In this document: positions 25,597-36,692 of the stretch, piece after piece | How the letters are laid out: every line of letters begins with the position of its first letter | How positions within the stretch are numbered: position 1 is the first letter of the stretch | Translations under genes and position numbers: made by a program | Assembly (NCBI RefSeq): GCF_963676685.1 | Contig: NC_092345.1 | Location: 75,319,960 to 75,383,959 of the forward strand | Direction: 5' to 3' | Origin: Mytilus edulis | Taxonomy: Eukaryota > Mollusca > Bivalvia > Mytilida > Mytilidae | DNA length: 64,000 nt | Notes under the pieces: model-generated | What the model was told of the DNA's origin: nothing | Seen by the model: only the letters and a program-made list of their open reading frames with translations | Database searches by the model: none

Positions 25597-25785
25597 GGTG
25601 GACCCACAGATAAAGGAATGGTGGACCCACAAATGAAGAAATGGTGGACCCACAGATAAAGAAATGGTGGACCCACAGATAAAGGAATGGTGGACCCACA
25701 GATGAAGAAATGGTGGACCCACAAAATGAAGAAATGGTGGACACACAGATAAAGAAATGGTGGACCCATAGAAGTGACCAAATTG
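25597..25785. repeat. 23-bp minisatellite, eight copies
   Basis: GGTGGACCCACAGATAAAG is the core word, repeated with a 23-bp period (one copy has 24) from 25597 to about 25785. It lies in the non-coding spacer between pol and the 3' LTR of the Gypsy unit. Confidence 0.9.
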
Positions 25786-26828
25786 TGCATTTAAAATTAA
25801 AGAAAGACAAACAATGATGAACATATCATATTACCTAGTGAAAATTTATTTGATATTATAAAACTTATTAGCAGAGATTTGTGACCTGAAGTGACATTTT
25901 ATTAACCTATCATGAATATTGATGAAGAGTAAAAGACAATGTGATATGAAATTTTGTAGTAATATCTGGAAAATTACTATGACGATCAAACAAAAGAAGA
26001 AACCAGGTGGACATGTATCATGATGTATAAACAATATCGTTGAAAACTAGTAACTTGTATTTGACTACCAATGGTGAAAAATGTGAAGATTGTACTGTTG
26101 CAATTAATGGTCTATATTGAATATGTGTACAGAAGACACTTATATTTGCTTATTTAAATGCTTGCTTGTTTTGATAGAGATCATTACTATTGCTTTATTG
26201 TTGTTTTAATTATATATTTTCTTTCCAGATTATTCACAGATTAATCATATAAAAATGTATATGTCTAAATATGTCTTATGGTCATTATATAAGCAGATGA
26301 TATAATTTGAATAATTATGTGTTTAACTTGCAGATGATGACCGATATGAATAATATATTAATAATCTTATATTTCAGCTATATATTGCTATTTTTATGCC
26401 CCTTTATGCACCTAGAAATACTTCATGAAGTATGCCAATGAGCTCATTGTCATTAATAATGTGAGAGTTGGACTTGTCAATATTAGTGAACTTCAGAGAA
26501 CTTCCCTGATATGGACAATCTAAACTTGACCATTCCCCACCCAGGAACATGTACATGTATATATAAACTTAGTAATGTTTTATTACAGGAATCATAAATT
26601 AATTGTTTTCACCATATTTTTATTTTTTTACTTTTTATATGTAATGTCTTATTGACAGGAATCAGTGATTCAATTGTTTCACAATATATTGTTATATTTT
26701 ATTAACAGGAATCAGTAATTCAATTGTTGCTATATATAGTATGTGTAAAATATTATATATTTTTTTTATGATGCATTTTGTATTTTAATTGAAGATTGCA
26801 GGAGCAATCTTGGCGACGAAGGGAAGGG

Positions 26829-27497
26829 TATAACCAGTATATTTTAGATGCAAGAATGTTAAAATGTGGAATTCAAATAATTGTTATAATTTAGTATTAG
26901 TTAAGATATTTAGCACTAGCTTAAGAAATAATTTACTTGATAAATAGTTAATATAAATCTTCACAATTTTAGATAAGTGTAAAGCAAATTATTATGTAAT
27001 CCCCTGAGGCCTAAATGACAATAGAGAATTAAGGATTAAAGAAGTGTTATATATATACAAAAAGGATTTCTTACTTTTTAAGATGATTTAAGTTATGTCA
27101 CAAAGACTTGATATTTGGGAATATAGATAAATAAGCATTATTATGTAAATTAGCTATTTGAGTATTAATGTTATGTAAATTGAATAATGATACAATATAT
27201 ATTAGTTGACCATGTAGTTAGGGAGACTTGCCTTACAGTCACGTATTGGACACTGGTGTTATAGACTTGGATTTATATTAGACATACTGTTTTATTATGT
27301 CTCATGAACTTATGTGATTAATGTGATTATTGTGATTGATAAACTATACTGAATGCTGATTTAATAAACATTATATATTGAACTTTGAATCTGTGTTACG
27401 TTGACATGTATTCATATGAAAGCTACCAGCTAGTTCCCCCAACCTAGCAAGATGAGTAACCAGGTCAGGAACGAGCATAGTACTGGCCTTGGTTATA
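26829..27497 (+). repeat. 3' LTR of the Gypsy unit
   Basis: The LTR is 669 bp. It is preceded by a purine tract (GAAGGGAAGGG, 26818-26828) that fits a polypurine tract. Its ends form an 8-bp inverted pair, TATAACCA and TGGTTATA, instead of the common TG...CA. An AATAAA at 27363-27368 fits a polyadenylation signal in the same direction as pol. The last 233 bp are duplicated in inverted orientation at 20727-20959. Confidence 0.75.
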
Positions 27498-28486
27498 AGA
27501 CCTTGTATAAATCTGTCTCCTGATCTGTCAACCCTCCTCATTTATGTCAGAGGTATTGCCATGAATTTTGAAATTCTTTATCATGCAAACTGAACTCTTC
27601 AAACAATTTATGTCAAACAATCATTCAAATGAATTAAAGGGTTTATTGTCATTTTAATAAGCACATACATACTCATTTTAACTTATAGTTGTAGATTAAA
27701 AGCACTCATATATTATAAGAGAAGCATAAGGTCCTCTTTTGCTATATATCCCCCATGGAGAAGTTGGCAAGTATGTGTCTCCCTTAACAAAATGACAACA
27801 TTGGGAGTATCCTAGTATATGTACATGTACAATGTAGTGTAAAAAAACCTGCTACAATAAAAAAAAATAAAAATTTTGTAGTTAGAGATCATCAGAGATT
27901 ATATAAATTAGGAGTTATATTTAGATTTCTTTGGTGCCCAAGTAAATTTATGCAAGGAGCACAGAATATTAAGAACCCAGATCACCGGAGCACCCGGATT
28001 ACCAGAGCCCTAGTAGTCTATATTTGTATACAGGCTTGTACATGTAGGAGTCATATAAAAGAGAGAAAGAGCGTGAGATATGGGAGAAAGAGAATTTATA
28101 GTAAGGAGAGGACAGTAACATTTATATAGTAGAGAGGAGACCTGTATTGTTGAGCCTGAAGTTAAATGTACATTGTGTTATACTTGTAACTTTGTTATAG
28201 TCATGTGATTTTAATGATACAGTATTGAACTTTTATTCAACTTTGTGTTTATGTTCACAAACAAGACTTTGTTCAGACTACACCACTTCCAGGATCCATT
28301 TATTTATTTATGTGAGCAGGATTCCCTTAATCACCAGTAGATTTCAAGGGTAACCCTGTTAAAGAGTATACTTGGCATTTGTCTTCCGTGTATGAGTGAA
28401 ACTTAGAAACCTAACAACACAACACAACCACAAGAATACACATTTTAGCTCAAGTACAATAACATACTAAACTTTTTCATCACAGT

Positions 28487-28600
28487 ACCACCATTACTAT
28501 GTACCCTCATGAAACAACTCTCCACAATAGACCAATTGACACAGAAATTAACAACTGTAGGTCACCTTACGACCTTCAATAATAAGCAAAGCCATATAGT
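28487..28600 (+). repeat. Mytilid-type dispersed repeat fragment
   Basis: Words such as ACAACTCTCCACAATAGACC and CAGAAATTAACAACTGTAG match, from memory, one of the commonest dispersed sequences in Mytilus genomes. Related fragments are at 38718-38790 and 49628-49755. Confidence 0.55.
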
Positions 28601-28831
28601 CTTTTTTTCTCTCTCGATTTTACAAATGAACTGCCTGTTGACCTTGGGTCATTCAGGGGAAAACATGTAGGCAAATAAGACATTGTTAAGTGAACATGTT
28701 TGCTTTCTTTCGTCAATTTTTTCCAGGAAAAGGTACCAGTTGGATAATGACTTTAAACATGTTAACTGAGGTATTAAATTATGGATAAATTCAAAAGTAA
28801 AACCAGAGACCATATATGTCTATGTAAAACT

Positions 28832-28950
28832 ATAGTCCAAATAATTCTGACGTCTTTTGCCAGATGTCTCTGGGACGCATTCCCATGACAGGAAGGTGTC
28901 CCAGAAAAAAAGTAAAATAGTCTTGCCAGACGTCATAATTATTTGGACTA
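28832..28950. mobile_element. 119-bp MITE with TA-bounded inverted ends
   Basis: TAGTCCAAATAATTCTGACG at the left is matched by its near-complement (inward TAGTCCAAATAATTATGACG) at the right. An inner pair, GGGACG and GTGTCCC, extends the pairing. The short length and TA borders fit a Tc1/mariner-type MITE, which is inference. Confidence 0.75.
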
Positions 28951-29689
28951 GTAAAACAAATTCTAGTCAAATTGGCTACTGGTTAAATTGGCACTTGGTC
29001 AAATCGGCACTTGATATAGTCAATTGGGCACCCATGTAAGATTTGTGTAATATATATTTTTAACAGTATTTTAAGCAAAAACAGTAAAAATAAGGAATGG
29101 GTTGTCCAAAAATTTATTCAGTACTTATGCAAGAAGCATCACTTAATTTTATTGACATTCTATAGAGTTGATGTATATATTTTTTTCTCTCAACTAAATG
29201 TGTATTTTTAATTATATATGAGGTATTGGATATTTTTTATGCATTTTTTAACCAGTTGAGCATTTTGCAGGATTGTTGGTTTAACGCTGTTTAAACTTTC
29301 CTAAAAAAAACACCTTCAATTGCTAATTATTTTGCATGAATTTTTGAAAGGGATTCATAGTTTTCCGTTTTAATTCTTTTAATTGACTCATTGTTACACA
29401 ACAGCTTGGGTAAGGGCTTTGTTGTTTCTAATGAAGTTTTTGAAGAATAAAACATCAATAATCACCTGTTTGCTGTTGAGTTAAAACAACAAACATTAAC
29501 TTTGTACTTGAACAAAGTTATTAATTAATTTAAAAGAAAACTTATCAAAACATCGAATGTTGGTAGTCCTATAACATATGACCTCAGGGACATAATTTAT
29601 ATAGTGTAGGCTGTCCGTATATCTTATATTTTTTTTTATTTGAGCTGAAGGTATTTTGCAAAATTAATGTTGTTTTTTTTATAAAAAGG

Positions 29690-29872
29690 TAACCTTTGGA
29701 TGCCTTTAATTTGTCACAATACTGATCAGCTTTCAGTTTTCTCTCTTCGGCCGGTGTAAGCACTGGCTTAATCTTCATCAAATCAGCAGAATAAACCAGT
29801 GCTACAAGTTCTTCTTCACAGATGTTATCAGACCACGTATACGCAGATACTGTTGCAGTAAAATTACTAAAA
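29690..29872 (-). CDS. Possible unidentified exon
   Basis: A minus-strand frame stays open for over 100 codons, and its central part reads as compositionally protein-like (WSDNICEEELVALVYS, then a Lys/Glu-rich stretch). TTTTACTGCAACAG just upstream could serve as an acceptor and AAAG/GTTACC as a weak donor. No neighbouring exon with a matching phase was found and no family is recognised. It could be a gene exon, a transposon fragment or chance. It lies next to, but outside, the element at 29887-30522. Confidence 0.2.
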
Positions 29873-29886
29873 CTAGTCATGAAAAG

Positions 29887-30522
29887 TAACGTAACGCTAC
29901 CCAAATTGCACCGAGTACCCAAATTGCACCTATTTAGCAAAAATAGCAGCAGAAATCTTACAAAATTTTCTAGAGACTAAACAATTTGTATTTTTATGAT
30001 TTTATACTATGCACGTCGTTCAACATAGGTAAACATATTTTGATATACACAAAAACGTTCACAGTATTTATCAACAGATGAAGTGTTTACTGAAAAAGCA
30101 AAATGTACCGAAACGTCGCCATGCGACGTCATCAAAACGTTATCTGTTTAAAATTAGCAAATACAATATGTTCCAAGTAACCATTTCTTAAAAAATGAAG
30201 AGTAAGCATGGAAAAATATCCAATTGTTCAAAATATTTAAAAAAATTAAACAAAAGCTCTGTTATTCGACTTTTGACGATGCAAATTTAAGCATGGATGC
30301 AATTTGGGTACTCCTCATAACAGAATCATTGATGGTTTGGAGGTTAGTTCAGACTAATTTTTCTATGATTCCATATGGATTGAAAATCAAATTGGTGTAC
30401 CAATATAATAAAGAAGGATACGGCTACAAAATAAACACAAAATGATTTTTTTTGTCTTCATCATAAAAATACGTAGTTGAAAAAACTGTCTAAATAGGTG
30501 CAATTTGGGTACCGTCACGTTA
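29887..30522. mobile_element. 636-bp inverted-repeat element
   Basis: The left end ACGTAACGCTACCCAAATTG matches the inward right end ACGTGACGGTACCCAAATTG. The outermost bases read TA...TA. The word TACCCAAATTGCACC is doubled at the left end, and a single inverted copy lies internally at about 30299. No transposase is visible. Confidence 0.75.
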
Positions 30523-30815
30523 AATCTCTACAATCTGCAAATGGTTGTGTTGTCTGTTGCAAATAATATTAGCGTTATTTTGTAAAAAAACGGTATCAAA
30601 CCATGTACCTTAAATTATAATCAACTTGACATTCACATCCATATATGATGATATTGCCCTCAACCTAAATCCTGACCTTGTGATAAGTTATTTTTGGAAA
30701 CGGAAGTTGAAAATGACATCTTAAATCTGTGTTGCGTTTTAAAATCAATGTCTTGTTATGCTGTTAGTTTCAAGCGTCTAACTGACGAAGAAAGAGAATT
30801 TCACAACTGTGAAGC

Positions 30816-33800
30816 ATGACAAAATTTGCAAACATATTTAAACAATCAATAAGCAAAGTTTCATCATTCTTACGTCAACAGTCACAAAATAATGCTTGGA
30901 AAAATAACAGGATTACTATGCAATCAACCAAATATTTATACTGCACAATGGCGTCAGGTTTTTCATTTCAGAGTCAAAATCAAATGGATTTTATGGTTAG
31001 TAGTTGTTTCTGCCCATTCTATAAATTCCGAGACTTGTAACTCAAAATATTTTCAAATCTCTTGTGGGAGGGGGGTTCAGTCATTTTATAATTTCTCTTA
31101 TGATTGTCTTTTTGCCCTGTGTTAGTATAACCTTTAAAATTATATATAATTTGACAGATATATCGTCGTGTCATATGTTTTCGTATGTCATATGTTTTCG
31201 TATCAACCACATTTCGTCGGTTTCGACTGCATACGCGTACATTGTGGCATGTTTTTCTGTTTCTATATTTAGAACAACAACACCACTACAACTTGATATA
31301 TTTAAAACATATTCAACGTCGCTTTTTAAAGACGTTAGAACAAATTAAATAAAACTGACCTATTTAGCCATTTTTATTTAATGTCAAAAATACGCATCAC
31401 TAGAATAGTTGTGGAAAAAAAATCTGAAGGGTTAAAATAAAATCCAGATATGCTTTTTGCAAGTCAGACACCGGATCTTCAAGACGTATGACTGTCATGT
31501 GTTTTTTTGGCCGTTTTAATTACAAACCATCGAGTTAAAATTAGCAGGGTTCTTATATAAAATGGTTGTTCAAAATCCAACTATTCAATATTTCATTGAC
31601 AATTTTTTTTTATACATCCTTGATACATGAAGATGAAAACAGTCTTAACTTTTTATATTTAATCATAAATTTTGAAAACTGCATTTTATTTTAGAAAAAA
31701 TAATGTATTTTGTACAAACCAGGTGCCAATCTGAAAATTAATCAAAATCTAAAAATTTCATCACACGAAACACCAACCTTACACTATTTACTAGTAATTT
31801 TTAGTACTGAAAAGTATTTGATAACTTTTTTTATGATTCAAGCGATCACCAGAACCACGACTTTAGAAAAAATTTATTTCCGGATTTTGTAGTCATTTCC
31901 TGTCCGTGTTCTGATCCAATTTTTATTTCATACGAAAACATATGACGCCGTTTTTTTGACATACAAAAATCGCAAAGTAATCGGAAACAGTAAAAAATCG
32001 TAGAAATCATTGACAAAAAAACTAGATACCTAAAATCAATTTACAGGACATGCTTTTTAAATCTGAGTAAACACCTAAATAAAAACTCAACAGTAAAAAC
32101 CGTAAGCAGTGAAAATTGTTATTAGTAAGAAAACACATTACACGATGATAATCATACTAGTTTTCTTTGATATATAATTTTTATCAATGTTTATATCATA
32201 CATCTTTCTACGGAGAATATCATTTTTGAGTTTCATCCATATATTTCTTGAGATTTTCATAGAGAGATGTAGAAAATGAATTGTGACATATTTATGATTA
32301 AAGTCAATGGAACTTGGTTATTAAGAATATTACCTATGAGTTAACTAGAATAATTCAGTTGTTATATTCTGTTGATCTAACATTACTTCATTACTGCCTA
32401 ACATAGACAATGAAAAATCTCAATTAAAGTATTCAGAATTCTATATGGATAAGATCAAGAAAAATGGATAAAATTGGTAAATTGACTCACATTAAATTAC
32501 AATCAAGTCAAATAAGTGAATAAAAGTTCTGGTTACCCAAAAGTTTACTCATACATTTTACACAGCTTACACATTTTATTTTCATGTAATAATTTGTATT
32601 GTGATTTAATTAATAACATAAATTTGCAAGAAATCCCTTTATTCACTGCAGGTAGTAGGGGTAGGAAACCTTGACATGCTTGAAACTAGACACAGTGTGG
32701 GTATGCAGGTTATCAATCAGTTAGCCAATCATCTCAGAGTATCTTGGACCAACGAAAGGAAGATTTGTCAAGGCTTTGTAGCTATTCACACTTTTGAAAA
32801 TGAGCAAAGATGTATTCTTCTAAAACCAAAAGTAGCCATGAATATTAATGGAAGAAGTGTTCAAAAAGCAGGTACATATACACTTATGATAAATCCAACT
32901 TAATATTTTTTATTCTGATTATGAATTTTAATAACATAGCCAAAATTAAATAACATAGACAAAGAAAAGTTTCAGCATATTTTTTATGGTTCATTATGGT
33001 TAGGATCCTTCTTATTTGATTTTTCATCACTCTTGAAATTCACTGCACTATGCTTAAGTATTAATAATTGACAAATTATATTGTAAATTGTAGTAAATAT
33101 ATAAAAGAAGATAAGGTAGCATTGTTGTATTATATTTTACAGTCAAACACTATGGTATACTTCCTGAGAATGTCTATTTGATACATGATGAACTTGACAA
33201 AGCTGTTGGAAAATATGGTTTTAAGTACGGAGGCAGTGCAAGGTACTCATTTATTAAAATCAAAGTTTCATTCATTGTTATTTGTAGAAAGTTTGTTTTA
33301 AAATTGGTATACCAATCTATTTTCTTCTGACTTTCAAAAAGAATAAAAATTTTGACATTGAAAGTTGCATGTTACTAAGCTTTTTGATGATAACTAAGCA
33401 TTTGTAGTACAAGTTCATATACAATTATATACATGTATGGTTCAGCATTACGGCACACTTTGTTTAGTCTTTCCTTCAAATGTTGTTGTTTCTTAATAAC
33501 TAAATATAGGATATAATAAACTAAATATTAACCATAGACATACAGATAACATTTTTCTTAGTTCCAAAAATTGAGGAGATATATTTTACTGAAGGACAAG
33601 CAAAACTCATACATACATGTATATCAAGCAACAGTAATCTCCAGAGGCCATTTCAGCGACACAGAGATGCTTTATTTTTTCCCATGATGCTATAATAATT
33701 TCCTTGACACTATAATTATTTTGAGGATGCTATTTTTTCTTTGATTGCTAAGCCTGATATAACGCATGTTAGTTACTCAGAAAGAGTTTTGATGGAGCAT

Positions 33801-34925
33801 TCGGCATGATGTTTTGTTAAGGATACTTATAATTAATAGTGATTATGAAATTTGGGTATTCTTCATCCTTGTTTAAAATTCCAAAGTTAAAATCAAACAG
33901 CTCTAAGATTTTCCAAGATTTTCTAATTAGTAACTGTCATTGGAGTAAATTTTTGCAACACATAGTTTTTACCTGTATCATTTGTATAGTAAATGGTTTG
34001 CTTCATTTATGATATTCTGCATGTAATTTATATAACAACACTGAACTCTGCTGCATAATTGTAACATTTTTCCCTTTCTTCCAGGGGTCATAAAGGTATT
34101 CGTTCAATCCAACAGTCTTTACAATCAGAGGTATGTATATTGTTCTATATTTGTTCTAGATTATCAAAAAGTGGATAAATTAAGCAATAAGTTTGGTTTC
34201 TGAAAACAAGATAATTAGATTTATTAAAAAATGCATGATGGTAATTATGAAAAATAATATGACCAGGTTATTTCAAAAGAAATGGAAGAAGAAACTCAAT
34301 GTTATTCCAATAAAGGGGAGGAATTTTTATTTAAAAAACTAAGTCACCTTTCATGTCAAATTTCAAGTGTAAAAGTACTGTATATTGTTAGTGAAGATAC
34401 TGTGTGCAAGATGAGATAGGAACAAAAGTTTTATAGCGAATTTAAAAATCAAGAATTGAAGAGCAAAACTATTAAATGAATTCATTTCCTTTCCTATTGG
34501 TAATTCATTGGCAGATCCAGGAACACCCCCCCGCCCCTTTTTTTTTTGGCCGATCAATGCATTTGAATGGGGACATATAGTTGGAACCCCCCTTTGTCCT
34601 CGGTCTGGAACCCCCCCCCCCCCTTTTTTAAAATGGCTGGATTCGCACCTGTAATTGATTAATAATATTATAAATAACACTAGTTTTTCACTTACAATGA
34701 AAAAATAGCTTGTCTAGTAATATTTTTGTAATTTTACAGGATATTCCAAGGTTGTGGGTTGGAATAGATAGACCTGTCTCCAAGTCTGAAGTAGCAGATT
34801 ATGTTCTGAGAAAATTTAATGCTGATGAAAGGAAAGATATTAGTCACACTTTAGATAATTGTATTCAAGCCCTTAATAATGAATTCCAAAAGCAGTTTGG
34901 TGTGAAGCTGCTTGATACTACATAA
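30816..34925 (+). CDS. PTRH1: Peptidyl-tRNA hydrolase, PTRH1-like, 5 exons
   Basis: Expected to hydrolyse the ester bond of peptidyl-tRNAs released from stalled ribosomes, in mitochondria or cytosol. Coding exons: 30816-30995, 32652-32871, 33143-33242, 34085-34130 and 34740-34925. All junctions are GT-AG with consistent phases, giving 243 aa. About 60 residues, basic and poor in acidic residues, precede the enzyme fold and could be a mitochondrial presequence. By comparison with bacterial Pth, N66, H74 (in TRHSVGM), N124 (in AMNINGRSV) and D149 (in HDELD) correspond to the conserved active-site Asn10, His20, Asn68 and Asp93. Two departures stand out: the usual GNPG loop reads GNLD (65-68), and the position of Asn114 is Lys170 (GHKGIRSI). 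The C-terminal region (WVGIDRP, DYVLRKF) fits the family. An AATAAA at 35214 is a plausible polyadenylation signal. Confidence 0.9.
34506..34651 (-). mobile_element. hAT-like MITE with 5-bp target duplication
   Basis: This 146-bp element in PTRH1 intron 4 is flanked by TAATT (34501-34505 and 34652-34656). Its ends are CATTGGCAGATCCAG and, inward from the right, CAGGTGCGAATCCAGC. It is a reverse-orientation relative of 7855-8027 and shares its C-rich (poly-G on the other strand) interior. Confidence 0.75.
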
Positions 34926-34935
34926 TAATTAATGT

Positions 34936-35165
34936 AAGACTGGTAGCATAAAGAGACTGGAAACAGGTTCTAAAGATTTGACTTAAAACCTAAAGAGACT
35001 GCAGACTGGTTCTGAAAATAGATTGGTAACCTACAGGAGACTGCAGACTGGTTCAGAAGATCAACTCAAAACCTAAAGAGGTTACAGACTGATTCTGCAG
35101 ATAGACTGGTAATCTACAGGAGACTGCAGACAGATTCTGCAGGTAGACTGCTAGCATGAGAACAA
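34936..35165. repeat. Imperfect short tandem repeats in the PTRH1 3' UTR
   Basis: GGAGACTGCAGACTGGTTC and variants recur at intervals of roughly 50-60 bp directly after the PTRH1 stop codon and before the AATAAA at 35214, so they are probably transcribed. Confidence 0.7.
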
Positions 35166-35280
35166 TATGAACACAAGAGTCCTTATATATGAAATTCAAA
35201 ACTATTGTTGAAGAATAAAGCATAATAAAAAGCAGTTACTTTCTATATTATTCACATGTAAAAGAAAACCAGAACATATT

Positions 35281-35745
35281 TTTATGCCCACGCCCTAGCC
35301 CAGGGGCATTAAGTTCTACCCTTATCTGTCTGTATGTACGTACATCTCAAATTTTTTCCATTCTCTAACTTGAGTATGCTTCGAAAAATGTAATGACACT
35401 TTACCCAATGCTTATTACCACAATACACAGATCAAGTTCGAATTTTGGGAGCGTCACTTAAACTGTTCTAGAGTTATGTCCCATTATAAATGGAAAAATT
35501 GCAAAATTTTAGTTTCCATTCTCTAACTTAAGTTTGTCCCAACCAAATGTTTTGAAACTTATACACAATGTTAATTACCACAAAATACAGATCAAATTTG
35601 AATTTTGGTAGTGTCACTCTAATTTTTCTAGAGTTATGCCCCTTTAAAAATGGAAAAAATAGTTTCTGTTCTCTAACTTAAGTTTGCCTCTACCAAATGT
35701 TATACTTGTTTATTTAGATTTTAATTTTTGACCCTGTTTTTAATT
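35281..35745 (-). repeat. HINE/pearl-like tandem array (reversed, truncated)
   Basis: A terminal hairpin (TGCCCACGCC near 35284, GGGGCAT near 35303) is followed by a degraded CTGTCTGTATGTACGTAC tract. Two to three core repeats follow, each starting with TCTCTAACTTAAGTTTG or similar, about 157 and 150 bp apart. The order is the mirror image of 18690-19861. Confidence 0.6.
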
Positions 35746-35849
35746 GATTTTAACAAAAACTGAATTCTAGGGGTTCTTTGATATCCTGAATCAAAATAGG
35801 TTAATATTTTTTTTTATATGACCCCACAATTTTTTGGGATCCTATAATG

Positions 35850-36540
35850 GTATGATGTCGTCGTCTGTGTTTGTTGTCCGCGTCGTCCGAAGACACATTG
35901 GTTTCCAGATAATAACTCTAGTTTAAGTGAATAGATCTTTATGAAACTTTTTAAGAAGGTACAATACTACAAAAGGAAGGTTGGGATCAATTTTGGGGAT
36001 GATGGTCCCAAATGTCTAGGAATTAGGGGCCCAAAAGGTGCCCAAAACAAGTATTTTTCTAGTTACAGGATAATAACTTGTGCACAAGTATTTCAATTGC
36101 TCTGAAATTATACCGCAATGTTTAAAACCACAAGTAGAAGGTTGGAATTCATTTTAGGGTTTAAGGGGTCAAAGTTTAGGAATTAAGGGCCAAAAAAGGG
36201 GCCAAAACAAGCATTTTTTTCTAGTTTCCAGACAATAACTTGTGTGTAATTGTATGGATCTCTCTGAAATTGAACCACAATTTACCATATAACAAAGGGG
36301 AGGCTGGGATTAAGTTTTGGGTTAATTGCCCCAAAAACGTAGGAATTAGGGGCCAAAAAAGGGCCAAAAAGAAGCATGTTTCTAGTTTCCAAACAATCAT
36401 GACAATAAGTTGTGTTTAAGTGTATGGATCTCTCAAAATTGTACTACAAGGTTCAATACTACAAAGGAAAGCATGGGATTGAGATTAAGGGTTATTGCTC
36501 CAAGGGGGGTTTCAAAAAGTTGGGGGGGATTATTTGTTTA
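35850..36540. repeat. Second HINE/pearl-like tandem array
   Basis: Cores of about 160 bp recur at roughly 35905, 36058, 36221 and 36382, each starting with a word like CTAGTTTCCAGACAATAAC and containing AGGAATTAGGGGCC. The left flank carries GTCGTCGTCTGTG and GTCCGCGTCGTCC, a decayed microsatellite-like tract. Confidence 0.6.
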
Positions 36541-36692
36541 CCATTTTTTTAAGGAATTTCTTTTTTTTCAAAAAATTTCAAATTTCGAATTCTGAAAAGT
36601 TTTAAAGTCATAAGAAACCTCAAATTAAAAAAAAAATATGCATAGGTTTTTTATAACTAAATGGAAAACTTTCATTATACAACTTATGTACA

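Larger units (their letters stand above)
20727..27497 (+). mobile_element. Gypsy-type retroelement unit with inverted terminal arms
   Basis: A 6,771-bp unit is flanked by a 4-bp duplication, AGAC (20723-20726 and 27498-27501). It contains a damaged pol (20967-24864), a ~2-kb non-coding spacer and one apparently complete LTR (26829-27497). In place of a 5' LTR, the left edge is an inverted copy of the last 233 bp of the 3' LTR. Gag, protease and any primer-binding site are missing. It sits about 600 bp upstream of the transporter start codon. Both outer termini are the same LTR end, TATAACCAAGG read inward, and both abut the target duplication. This indicates that the rearranged unit itself was integrated. 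Confidence 0.85.
27502..29680. other. Gene-free stretch between the Gypsy unit and PTRH1
   Basis: No exon was seen. A word shared with the sequence just left of the Gypsy unit (AAACTGAACTCTTCAAACA at about 20679 and 27589, same orientation) suggests a small older host duplication. Short degenerate repeats of AAATTGGCACTTGGTCAAAT type occur near 28985-29015. Confidence 0.4.

Noticed and set aside
25533..25824. Repetitive His/Phe-rich proteins at the 23-bp array
   Set aside because: All three frames give similar repetitive peptides, as expected for a minisatellite.
20727..27497. DIRS-type retrotransposon, which has inverted terminal repeats
   Set aside because: The pol ends in a DDE integrase with an HHCC finger, not a tyrosine recombinase, and there is a target duplication, which DIRS elements do not make.
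20727..27497. Polinton/Maverick or Ginger transposon
   Set aside because: There is no polymerase B, ATPase or capsid gene, and reverse transcriptase with RNase H is present with a polypurine tract and LTR, which fits Gypsy.
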